Assembly: GCF_015752155.1 (NCBI RefSeq)
Contig: NZ_JADOVI010000013.1
Span: 32,947 to 96,946 of the forward strand
Direction: 5' to 3'
Source: Cryobacterium sp. MP_M3
Lineage (GTDB): Bacteria > Actinomycetota > Actinomycetes > Actinomycetales > Microbacteriaceae
DNA length: 64,000 nucleotides
A program made the position numbers and the translations under genes. Every line of letters begins with the position of its first letter. The first letter of the stretch is position 1. Of the stretch, positions 58,001-64,000 are shown piece after piece. The notes under the pieces were generated by a model. That model saw only the letters and a program-made list of their open reading frames with translations. It was not told where the DNA came from and did no database searches.

Positions 58001-59813
58001 GAACGGCATCTCCACCCTCAGCTTCGGCGACCCGGTCGCCGCGGTGAACCGGGTCTCGGCGCAGTTGAGCGACGGCAACCCGGCCAACGGTGAAGCCGAC
58101 GTGCTCGTCGCCGAATACCATGAGGGTGCCGGAGCCGGCGCGCCCGAGGGCGCCACGCTCGAGCAGGAGCTCGCGGTCACCGACAGCGCCTTCGCGAAGA
58201 TCGTCACCCAGACCGCCGCCGGCGTCGATGCGATCTTCACGGGCCACACCCACAAGCAGTACGCGTGGAACGCCCAGGTGCCCGGGGCCGCAGCTGGCGT
58301 CACCCGCCCGGTGCTGCAGACCGGCAGCTACGGCGAGAACGTCGGCCAGGTCGTGCTCAACTTCAACAAGACATCCGGTGTCACCACCACCGTCAAGAAC
58401 CAGGACGTGAAGCGGTCGACGACCGCCGACGCCGCCCTGGTCGCCGCGTACCCGCGGGTCGCCACCGTGAAGACGATCACGGATGCCGCGCTCGCCCAGG
58501 CGGCCGTCATCGGCAGCCAGCCGATCGGCTCGGTGACCGCCGACGTGACCCGCGCCTGCATCGGCGGCACCGCGCCCTGCGCCGAGAACCGTGCGGCCCC
58601 GTCGGCGATGGGGACCCTGGTCGCCAACTCGCTGCGCGAGTCGCTCGCCGACCCGCTCAAGGGCGGAGCCGAGATCGGCGTCGTCAACCCGGGCGGTATG
58701 CGGGCCGACCTCAGCCAGGCGCCGGACGGCGTCGTCACCTACGCCGAGGCCAACGCGGTGCTGCCGTTCCTGAACAACCTGTGGACGACCAGCCTTACCG
58801 GCGCCCAGTTCAAGACGGTGCTCGAGCAGCAGTGGCAGCGCGACGCGGCCGGCAACGTGCCGAGCCGACCCTACCTGCAGCTCGGGTTGTCCGACAACGT
58901 CAACTACACCTTCGACGGCACCCGCGCCGAGGGCGACCGGATCACCGGCATCTGGATCAACGGCGCCGCCATCGACCCGGCGAAGTCCTACCGGGTCGGG
59001 TCGTTCAACTTCCTGCTCACCGGCGGGGACAACTTCCGCGCCTTCCTCGGCGGCACGGGAACGCGCGACTCCGGTCTCGTCGACCGGGACGCGTGGATCA
59101 GCTACCTCACCGCGCACAGCCCGGTCACCCCGTCGTTCGCCGCACGCCAGGCGAGCGTCACGGGGGCACCGACCGCACCGGTCAGCCGCGGCGATTCCGT
59201 CACCTTCACCGTCGGCGACCTCAACCTGACCTCGCTCGGCGCACCGAAGAACACCGAGCTGACCCTGCTCTGGCCGGGCAGCAACGCCACCCTCGGCACG
59301 GTCGCGGTGGATGCCGCGGGCAGCGCGGCGGTCACGGTCACCGTGCCCGCCGACGCCCCGGCAGCCAGCGTGCTCCAGCTGACGGCGAAGGAGTCCGGCA
59401 CCATCGTGCGAGTCCCGTTCGCGGTCAACGTGCCGGTGCCACCCGCCGCCGCGCCGACCCCAGCGTCGTCCCGCGCCCTGACTAAGGCCCTGAAGAACAA
59501 GATCGCCACCGACCAGCGGGTCTACCACGCAGGCGACACCGTGACCATCACGGTCGGCACCTCCCATGCGGCGGAGTTCGTTTCGGCCTGGGTGCGGTCG
59601 ACGCCGGTCAACCTCGGCGGCTGGCTCACCGTGGACGCGCAGGGCAAGGTCACTGTGACCCTGCCGGCCGACCTCCGTCCGGGAAACCACGACATCGTCG
59701 TGCAGGATGCGTCGGGTGCTGTGATCGGCTGGTCCGAGATCAAGGTTGACAAGGTGAAGACCCCGAAGCCGCCCCACGGCCACGGCCACGGCGACGACGG
59801 TCACGACGACTAG
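55029..59813 (+). CDS. Giant secreted nuclease / 5'-nucleotidase fusion with lamin-tail domain
   Basis: A 1594-residue exported protein. A signal peptide ends near ALPAQA (residue 37). A lamin-tail-type domain (GVVINEAYLNGG, about 38-165) is followed by a Thr-Pro repeat linker (about 213-243) and an OB-like ExeM region (SEIQGTTDASPKAG). The endonuclease/exonuclease/phosphatase domain starts RLATFNVLNYF (near 518) and ends SDHDPAVVGL (near 830). A 5'-nucleotidase metallophosphatase (NDFHGRID near 852, GNHEFDQGF, GHTHKQYAW) and its C-terminal domain follow, then Ig-like segments and a His/Asp/Gly tail. It probably breaks down extracellular DNA and dephosphorylates the nucleotides. No sortase motif is seen. 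GGGGAGAAC precedes the ATG. Confidence 0.92.
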   Translation: MSSAPRSRLRLVGAALLGVSLVAAPLFALPAQASPAGTGVVINEAYLNGGSGGASYLNKFVELYNPTDAPVTLDGTSLQYRSATGAQNPTGVLALTGQIPARGYFLVQGNSNAANGAALPVPDASLAFSFAAGGGTLFLADQATALTAPATGSLVGTPGIIDLLGYGTSLTFETAAAPAASVTTSLARTGQVDTDANAADFTAAAPTPMNAASTPTPTPTPTPTDTPTPTPTPTPTVTPTPADALPISEIQGTTDASPKAGSTVTTSGVVTAAYPAGGFKGFYLQTPGTGGALDPATHPASDGIFVYTGTLTTTVAVGDYLSVTGAVSEYFGLTQLSVPALTDLAPLDKTGIVPPQPATVALPREAAARESLEGMLLAPAGDFTVTNNYSTNQYGEIGLAAGTTALVTPTAVARPGTAEYTAAVADNTARAVTLDDGATTNYLAAANKAKPVPYLSTDAPVRIGAAVTFTKPVILDFRNSAWKFQPTAELVPATAATVQPATFADTRTAAPREVGGDIRLATFNVLNYFPTTGDSLTGCTYYTDRAGTPITVNSGCDARGAATQVSFERQQAKIVSAINALGAQVVSLEEIENTARFGQNRDAALSTLVDALNAAAGSPVWAFVPSPAVLPTSEDVIRTAFIYKKDVVETVGASSILDVPAFVNARQPLAQAFQLVGDTGSSFLAIVNHFKSKGSGTGVDADTGDGQGASNASRVNQATALVGFADKLKTDTGIKRVFLTGDFNAYDKEDPIKVITDAGYRSQEAKSGEYTYAFGGAVGSLDHVFASVEADAAVTDVDVWNINSVESVALEYSRYNTNVTDFYRADPYRSSDHDPAVVGLKLASPADVNINLLNINDFHGRIDANTVKFAGTVEQLRAEYGDAATLFLSSGDNIGASLFASASQKDKPTIDVLNALGLKASAVGNHEFDQGFADLTGRVTDAADFDYLGANVYLAGTQTPALPEYAIVDVSGVKVGVIGAVTEETPSLVSPNGISTLSFGDPVAAVNRVSAQLSDGNPANGEADVLVAEYHEGAGAGAPEGATLEQELAVTDSAFAKIVTQTAAGVDAIFTGHTHKQYAWNAQVPGAAAGVTRPVLQTGSYGENVGQVVLNFNKTSGVTTTVKNQDVKRSTTADAALVAAYPRVATVKTITDAALAQAAVIGSQPIGSVTADVTRACIGGTAPCAENRAAPSAMGTLVANSLRESLADPLKGGAEIGVVNPGGMRADLSQAPDGVVTYAEANAVLPFLNNLWTTSLTGAQFKTVLEQQWQRDAAGNVPSRPYLQLGLSDNVNYTFDGTRAEGDRITGIWINGAAIDPAKSYRVGSFNFLLTGGDNFRAFLGGTGTRDSGLVDRDAWISYLTAHSPVTPSFAARQASVTGAPTAPVSRGDSVTFTVGDLNLTSLGAPKNTELTLLWPGSNATLGTVAVDAAGSAAVTVTVPADAPAASVLQLTAKESGTIVRVPFAVNVPVPPAAAPTPASSRALTKALKNKIATDQRVYHAGDTVTITVGTSHAAEFVSAWVRSTPVNLGGWLTVDAQGKVTVTLPADLRPGNHDIVVQDASGAVIGWSEIKVDKVKTPKPPHGHGHGDDGHDD

Positions 59814-59831
59814 GACCAACCGTTGTGGGGT

Positions 59832-59861
59832 CGGAACCGGCGCCATCCAGGCCCGGTTCCG
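59832..59861 (+). terminator. Hairpin terminator after the nuclease/nucleotidase gene
   Basis: Inverted repeat CGGAACCGG / CCGGTTCCG with a 12-base loop, 18 bp after the stop, followed by GCCTTTGTCC. Confidence 0.65.
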
Positions 59862-59946
59862 GCCTTTGTCCGATTCGATCCCGGCAAACACGACCGACAC
59901 GCTCGGCATTCCCGGCCGTGCGCGGGAACCTCGTTAGCCTTGATCC

Positions 59947-60576
59947 ATGTCGACGATCAAACATCCGGTCGGCCCCCAGTCCAGCAAGGTGTACTGGCGC
60001 CGTCGTCTCGTAGTGGGCCTCGGCCTGCTCTTCGTGCTTGTCATCATCATCCTCATCATCGTGCGCCCCGGCGCCAGCAACGGCCAGCCCGACGGCAAGC
60101 CGAAGGCTGCGGCCTCCACGGCGTCGACGGATGCCCCCGCCGCGGCCACCGACCCGGCCGCCACCCCCGCGAAGTGCGACCCGGCGCAGGTGAAGGTCGA
60201 GGCCACCACCGACGCCGACACCTATGAGCCCGGCAAGATGCCGCAACTCTCGCTCAGCATCACCAACACGGGTTCGGCGCCCTGCGTCATCAACGCGGGC
60301 ACCGCGAAGCAGGTGTTCACGATCTCCAGCGGACAGGATGTCTACTGGAAGTCCACGGACTGCCAGACCGACCCCAGCGACGCGGATTTCACTCTGGAGC
60401 CCAAAGTGCCGGTGAGTTCGACCACCCCCGTCACCTGGGACAGGATCCGCTCCAGCCCCGACACCTGTGACTCCGACTCCCGGCCGGCGGCCCCGGCCGG
60501 CGGTGCGTCCTACCATCTGGCCGTGACCGTGGACGGCATCGAGGCGACGACCCCGAAGCAGTTCAGCCTCGACTAA
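59947..60576 (+). CDS. Membrane-anchored DUF4232-like protein
   Basis: A 209-residue protein with an N-terminal basic segment (YWRRRLVVG), one membrane helix (LGLLFVLVIIILIIVRP), an Ala/Pro/Thr-rich linker (about 45-75) and an exported beta-sandwich. The sandwich contains KMPQLSLSITNTGSAPCVIN, VYWKSTDCQTDPSDADF and a C-terminal YHLAVTVDGIEA, with four Cys that could form two disulfides. It resembles actinobacterial DUF4232-type extracellular domains. Function is unknown. Confidence 0.78.
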   Translation: MSTIKHPVGPQSSKVYWRRRLVVGLGLLFVLVIIILIIVRPGASNGQPDGKPKAAASTASTDAPAAATDPAATPAKCDPAQVKVEATTDADTYEPGKMPQLSLSITNTGSAPCVINAGTAKQVFTISSGQDVYWKSTDCQTDPSDADFTLEPKVPVSSTTPVTWDRIRSSPDTCDSDSRPAAPAGGASYHLAVTVDGIEATTPKQFSLD

Positions 60577-60603
60577 CCGCCGTCGAGTCCGGCGCCCCGC
60601 CGA

Positions 60604-60625
60604 GGTGATCGAGCCCGTCGAGACC
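60604..60625 (-). repeat. Dispersed 22-bp repeat, copy 1 (inverted)
   Basis: On the minus strand it reads GGTCTCGACGGGCTCGATCACC and matches the copy at 63359-63380 at 20 of 22 bases in opposite orientation. A shorter related copy (GGGTCTCGACAGGCTCG) is at 63333-63349. Confidence 0.8.
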
Positions 60626-60719
60626 TGCAAAAAGCCCCTTCGCGCCCTCCACAAAGGTGTCTTGTCGGTCATTGCACGCCCGGCCGTCCGAAAGTTGAAT
60701 GTATATTCCGGTCCCTCTT

Positions 60720-60743
60720 GTACATATAGCAAGGTAAATGTAC
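60720..60743. promoter_or_regulatory. Putative operator of the toxin-antitoxin genes
   Basis: Inverted repeat GTACAT (60720-60725) and ATGTAC (60738-60743) with 12 bp between, in an AT-rich stretch with TTGAAT at 60695 and TACATA at 60721. It overlaps the upstream candidate start codon, as expected for autoregulation by the antitoxin. Confidence 0.5.
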
Positions 60744-60752
60744 GATCCCAAC

Positions 60753-61028
60753 ATGTCGTCCATAGATCCCGTCAGCGTCTCGGATGCACGCGGCCAGCTT
60801 GCTGCAATCATTGACCGTGCCCGAACCGAACACGAGCCGGTCTTTCTGTCGCGGCGAGGAAGGCGAGTCGCTGCCGTTATCGACTCCGAGGATCTGGAGC
60901 GTCTGATCGGTTTGGCCGAGGACATGGCCGATATCCGTGCTGCCGAGGAATCGCGCGAGGAGATGCGTCGCACGAGGGCTGAACCGACGCCCTGGGATCA
61001 GGTGAAGGCAGACCTCGGCCTCGTATGA
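60753..61028 (+). CDS. Phd/YefM-family antitoxin
   Basis: A 91-residue protein with the family pattern VSVSDARGQLAAIIDRA then EPVFLSRRGRRVAAVIDSEDLERL, followed by an acidic helical tail (EDMADIRAAEESREEMRR) that should bind the toxin. An ATG at 60738 would add five residues but overlaps the putative operator and has AAGG too close, so 60753 is preferred with modest confidence. It overlaps the toxin gene by four bases. Confidence 0.85.
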   Translation: MSSIDPVSVSDARGQLAAIIDRARTEHEPVFLSRRGRRVAAVIDSEDLERLIGLAEDMADIRAAEESREEMRRTRAEPTPWDQVKADLGLV

Positions 61029-61288
61029 CCTACTCGGTGAGGATTGCGCCAGCCGCGGAACGTCAACTGCGCAAGTTCGACCCGCCGGTGCGACGTCGCA
61101 TTCAGGCTGCGATTGAACTCCTGGCGGGCGATCCCCGGCCGCCCAAGGCGATTCAACTCGTCGGCGGATCGGGTGAGTGGCGAGTTCGAACGGGTGACTA
61201 CCGCATAATCTACGAGATTCACGATGAGCAGCTGATCGTGCTCGTTCTTCGACTCGGCCGCCGCCGCGAGATCTACGAAACCCGATAG
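61025..61288 (+). CDS. RelE/ParE-family toxin
   Basis: An 87-residue protein: YSVRIAPAAERQLRKFDPPV, then IELLAGDPRPPKAIQLVGGSGEWRVRTGDYRIIYEI and VLRLGRRREIYE. This is the compact RelE fold with the conserved basic residues (Arg in WRVRTGDYRI, Arg-Arg near the end) used for ribosome-dependent mRNA cleavage in RelE. The ATG overlaps the antitoxin stop. The pair looks intact. Confidence 0.88.
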   Translation: MTYSVRIAPAAERQLRKFDPPVRRRIQAAIELLAGDPRPPKAIQLVGGSGEWRVRTGDYRIIYEIHDEQLIVLVLRLGRRREIYETR

Positions 61289-61339
61289 CGACCTTCGTCC
61301 GGTACAAGTAGCCGGTGGTCGCGCCCGTGGAGATCAAGC

Positions 61340-63253
61340 TCAGCTGACCTGCCGCTGGGTCTTGCTGGGGAGGGGGATGAGCGTTTGCTCCGGGTCGACC
61401 GAGACCGGTGGCTTGAGCCAGTACTGGTCGCCGTCGTGGATGATGGTCCAGCCTGTGTTGTGGAGCAGCAGGTGGTGGGGGTGGCAGAGGCAGACTCCGT
61501 CGGCGAGGTCGGTGGAGCCGTGTTCGAGGAGCCACTCCTTGAGGTGGTGGGCTTCGGTCCAGGAGGGTGGCCGGTCGCAGTCGGGCCAGACGCAGCCGCC
61601 GTCGCGGGCGCCCATGGCGGTACGTTGGGCCGGGGTGAAGACTCGTTGTTCCCTTCCGACGTCGACGGGTTGGCCGGTGTTGTCGAAGAGGATTCCGATG
61701 TAGCCGGTGTCGCAGAGTTGTCGTTCGACGGTGGCGAGGGAGATCGGGGCGGGGTTGCCCTCGATGGACCCGTGCCCGGTCGCGAGGACCACGGCCGTCC
61801 CCGGCCGGTCAGGTTGGCCGGTTCGCCCGGTTTGCCCGGATGGCCCGGTTTGCCCAACTTGGATGGCTTGGCTGGTCTGGCCGGGCTCGCCGGGTCGGCC
61901 GGGCTGGCTGGAGGGAGCAGCTGTGTCAACTCTGCCCACCCGAATGGGCCGGGCATCTGACCTGCCCTGCGCTTCCGGCGTTCCAGGTGCTCCGGTGGCG
62001 CCGGGTGTTGATGGTGTGGAGGGGGCTGTGCCGGCCGGCGCCTGGGGTGCACTGCCGGCACCGGTGCCGGTGCCGGTACCGGTTTTGGTGCGGGTGGCGT
62101 CGGTGAGGTCCTTTTGGGTGACGATGATGCGGACGGTGGGGCGGCGGCCTCCGAGCATCTGGCCGGGGTCGACTTCGCCGGCGATCTTGAGTAGTTGCAC
62201 GAAGGAGTCCGCGGCGATCTGCGCGGTGCTGCGCGGGTCGTCCTGGACGGCCTTGGCCCAGGCGGCGCGCTTCTTGTCCACGAAGCGCACCCCGCCGCGC
62301 CTGGGGCTGGTGATCGAGTCGTAGGTGGAGAGCACGAACTCGCCGTCTTCGGGGGCGAAGAGCCCGTGCAGGCGGACCTTGCCGTCGGGGAGGCGGTAGA
62401 CCTTGAGGAACCGGTCGTCGTAAGCCTGCTTCTCCCGGGCGGCGATGCCGGCCTGGTCGAGGTCGTCGCGCATCCTCCGGGCTTGTTTGAAACACTGGTC
62501 CGCGTTCAACTCACCCGCCTCCGCCAGTAGCCGGGTGAGGGCGGTGGCGAGTTTGTCTGCCGTGACGGCGGTGTCGATGTCGCCGAGCCCCTTGCGGATG
62601 GATTCGGCGGCGTCGACGGAGAGGGTTCCGGCGGTCACGGCGCGGGCGATCGGCGCCTGCCACGACCCGGGACCGGCCGGATCGGGCGGGAAACCGCCAG
62701 GGTCGCCAGGGCCCCCGGTGCCGTCGAGGCCGCCCGAGTCGCCGCCAACGCCAGTCCCGCCAACGCCCGTCCCGTCAGCGCCGGTCCCCTCGGCACCGGT
62801 CCCGTCAGCGCCGGTCCCGTCGGCGCCCGTCCCTCCGCCGTCTGTCCCGCCCGCACCCGTCCCATCAACGCCGGTCCCGTCGGCACCGGTCGATCCGAGG
62901 CCCTCTGCGGCCTGCCGGTCGGCGGCCTCGGCCCGGGCGAGCATCGTGCCCACCGCGACGAGCTTGAACGCTTCGTTCTTGCTCGAGCCGGTGACCTTCT
63001 GGATCATCGCCTCCGGCGACAGGAACCCCTGCTGCGCCGCCAGACCCGAATGGCCCAGCTCCGGGCGGGAGCGGTCGGCGATGGTCGCAGCCATCCACGC
63101 GGCATACATCTCGAGCAGACGGCGGGCCTCCGCGATCTCGCGCTGACCGGTCAGCACGGCCACATCAGGAAGGGCTTCCAGGTCGGCGCTGGAACACCCC
63201 AGGCGGGCAACGGCATCCGCCGCCTGTCTGAGCTGATCCGCCGGTGAGTCCAT
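61340..63253 (-). CDS. DUF222-HNH endonuclease (13E12 repeat family) with collagen-like inserts
   Basis: A 637-residue protein. The DUF222 domain occupies about residues 20-340, interrupted at about 118-171 by a five-residue repeat (GTGAD, GTGVD, GTGAE and variants). A second Gly-rich insert lies near 395-490 (GRPGEPGQTSQ, GPSGQTGRTGQP). The HNH nuclease domain has CVWPDCDRPPSWTEAHHLKE and VCLCHPHHLLLHNTGW near 555-610, with Cys and His ligands intact. The family is repeated in many actinobacterial genomes and is of unclear function, possibly mobile. The start MDSPADQ follows an AT-rich region without a clear ribosome-binding site. Confidence 0.85.
   Translation of the reverse strand: MDSPADQLRQAADAVARLGCSSADLEALPDVAVLTGQREIAEARRLLEMYAAWMAATIADRSRPELGHSGLAAQQGFLSPEAMIQKVTGSSKNEAFKLVAVGTMLARAEAADRQAAEGLGSTGADGTGVDGTGAGGTDGGGTGADGTGADGTGAEGTGADGTGVGGTGVGGDSGGLDGTGGPGDPGGFPPDPAGPGSWQAPIARAVTAGTLSVDAAESIRKGLGDIDTAVTADKLATALTRLLAEAGELNADQCFKQARRMRDDLDQAGIAAREKQAYDDRFLKVYRLPDGKVRLHGLFAPEDGEFVLSTYDSITSPRRGGVRFVDKKRAAWAKAVQDDPRSTAQIAADSFVQLLKIAGEVDPGQMLGGRRPTVRIIVTQKDLTDATRTKTGTGTGTGAGSAPQAPAGTAPSTPSTPGATGAPGTPEAQGRSDARPIRVGRVDTAAPSSQPGRPGEPGQTSQAIQVGQTGPSGQTGRTGQPDRPGTAVVLATGHGSIEGNPAPISLATVERQLCDTGYIGILFDNTGQPVDVGREQRVFTPAQRTAMGARDGGCVWPDCDRPPSWTEAHHLKEWLLEHGSTDLADGVCLCHPHHLLLHNTGWTIIHDGDQYWLKPPVSVDPEQTLIPLPSKTQRQVS
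62742..62900. repeat. 15-bp tandem repeat array in the DUF222-HNH gene
   Basis: About ten degenerate 15-bp units of the type CCCGTCxGCGCCGGT code for GTGAD-like five-residue blocks. The unit keeps the frame, so copy number could vary without breaking the protein. Confidence 0.75.
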
Positions 63254-63358
63254 GCCACGAAGATACCAAAACACGAACACAAATGTGAGCGTTTGTCACG
63301 TCCTGTGGATAACTTATTCGAAGATTTATTCTGGGTCTCGACAGGCTCGCCCGGGGAG

Positions 63359-63402
63359 GGTCTCGGCAGGCTCGATCACCCGTGCTCCAGCCTGCCGAGG
63401 CC
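63359..63402 (-). terminator. Dispersed repeat copy 2 forming a hairpin after the FnIII gene
   Basis: GGTCTCGGCAGGCT (63359-63372) pairs with AGCCTGCCGAGGCC (63389-63402), 13 of 14 bases. It lies nine bases beyond the stop of the minus-strand FnIII gene, so it may terminate it. The left arm is also the second copy of the 22-bp dispersed repeat. Confidence 0.6.
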
Positions 63403-63410
63403 GGTCTCTG

Positions 63411-64000
63411 TCACCCGGTGGTGAGAACCACGTCGTCCAGGTACATCCAGGTGTTGTCGGCGGGCACGGCGCCGTCGAGGTGCACGTTGAACCACAGCGT
63501 CACTGTCTGCCCGGCGTAGGCGGTCAGGTTCGCGGTGACCTGGGTCCACACCCCGCGGTTGTTGTTGAGCTTGAACAGGGAGGCCAGGGTGGCGCCCGTG
63601 CTGCTGCGCAGCTGTCCTTCCATCCAGTCCCACCGGCAGTTGGTGCCGCTGCAGGTGCCGTCGGTCGTGTGCGGCTGGTACCAGAAAGTGAGCGTGGAGG
63701 TTCCGGTCGCCGGCACGGTGATCGTCTGCGCCAGGGTGCTGTCGCCCAGGGGTTCGTTGCCGCTGGCCACGCCGAGCAGGGCTGAGCCGGTTCCGCCGTG
63801 CGCGATCGCCGCGGCCTTCGGCGCCGAGACCCCGCCGGTCGTCCACGAGCTGAGCCCCGCCTCAAACCCGCCGTTGGCGATCTGCGCGGGCGGCGTCACG
63901 ACCGTCGACGGGGTCACCGCAGCGGATGCCGCGGAGGCTGGCGAGGGCCCGACCCCGTTCGTCGCCGTCACCGTGAACGTGTATGCGGTGCCGTTGGTGA
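63411..64000 (-). CDS. C-terminus of a secreted FnIII/galactose-binding-like protein (partial)
   Basis: The last 196 codons of a gene that begins beyond the window. It opens in the end of a fibronectin type III domain (GTAYTFTVTATNGVGPSPAS), then an Ala/Ser/Thr/Val linker. A jelly-roll module follows with NGGFEAGLSSWTTGG, STLTFWYQPHTTDGTC, GVWTQVTANLTAYAGQTVTLWF and the final MYLDDVVLTTG, typical of carbohydrate-binding or galactose-binding folds. Two Cys (TCSGTNC) may form a disulfide. It is probably part of a secreted enzyme or adhesin. Confidence 0.8.
   Translation of the reverse strand, partial: TNGTAYTFTVTATNGVGPSPASAASAAVTPSTVVTPPAQIANGGFEAGLSSWTTGGVSAPKAAAIAHGGTGSALLGVASGNEPLGDSTLAQTITVPATGTSTLTFWYQPHTTDGTCSGTNCRWDWMEGQLRSSTGATLASLFKLNNNRGVWTQVTANLTAYAGQTVTLWFNVHLDGAVPADNTWMYLDDVVLTTG

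Noticed and set aside
56904..59909. A 1001-codon minus-strand frame opposite the nuclease/nucleotidase gene
   Set aside because: It is a shadow frame; all domain evidence is on the plus strand.
62742..62900. CRISPR array
   Set aside because: The 15-bp units are contiguous and coding, without unique spacers or cas genes.

Overview
The window is chromosomal DNA from a high-GC Gram-positive bacterium, most likely an actinobacterium of the Microbacteriaceae. The reasons are the very high G/C at third codon positions, frequent GTG/TTG starts, tight ATGA/GTGA gene overlaps, and the gene order tilS-hpt-ftsH-folE-folP-folB-folK-DUF3180-PH-PH-DUF2520-panC-lysS followed by clpC. The hexamer GGATGC/GCATCC also recurs inside genes. 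I see no rRNA, CRISPR array, prophage or intact insertion sequence.

Layout. 1-3.5 kb (minus strand): a ribbon-helix-helix regulator, a DUF4097 beta-repeat protein, an ABC exporter (ATPase plus permease) and a TetR fragment. The regulator's promoter carries helically phased operator-like repeats. 3.6-10.2 kb: phenylacetate catabolism, with paaI-paaK on the minus strand divergent from paaABCDE-paaG on the plus strand, sharing a PaaR-type operator. 10.2-15.1 kb: a more accessory stretch with a bactofilin-like membrane protein, a lipoprotein, a small membrane protein with a truncated duplicate, a thioredoxin-reductase-like flavoprotein divergent from an XRE-cupin regulator, and a GreA-like protein. 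15.3-21.2 kb: an EamA transporter, a copper-linked trio (membrane protein, YcnI, CopC), recQ and a methyltransferase. 21.3-29.3 kb: acyl-CoA oxidase, an ABC exporter joined to a two-component system, a proline iminopeptidase and a zinc protease. 29.4-33.8 kb: a left-handed-helix acyltransferase, tRNA-Glu/Asp/Phe and two paralogous peptidoglycan hydrolases with different catalytic ends.

33.8-46.6 kb is the housekeeping core: ppa, then tilS to lysS, covering tRNA modification, purine salvage, membrane proteolysis, folate and pantothenate synthesis and lysyl-tRNA charging. 46.6-54.8 kb: a SGNH hydrolase, a ROK regulator divergent from a LacI-type sensor without a DNA-binding domain, cardiolipin synthase, clpC and an ArgA-type acetyltransferase. 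55.0-60.6 kb: a giant secreted nuclease/nucleotidase fusion and a DUF4232-like anchored protein. 60.7-64 kb: a Phd/RelE toxin-antitoxin pair, a DUF222-HNH (13E12-type) protein with collagen-like repeats, and the end of a secreted FnIII protein. Inverted copies of a 22-bp dispersed repeat flank the toxin-antitoxin and HNH genes.

The most unusual signals are the phased operator array at 3.5 kb, the headless LacI/zinc-less ROK pair, a 90-bp nested palindrome inside a PH-domain gene, tandem arrays that begin at stop codons, and the 28-bp-arm hairpin upstream of clpC.
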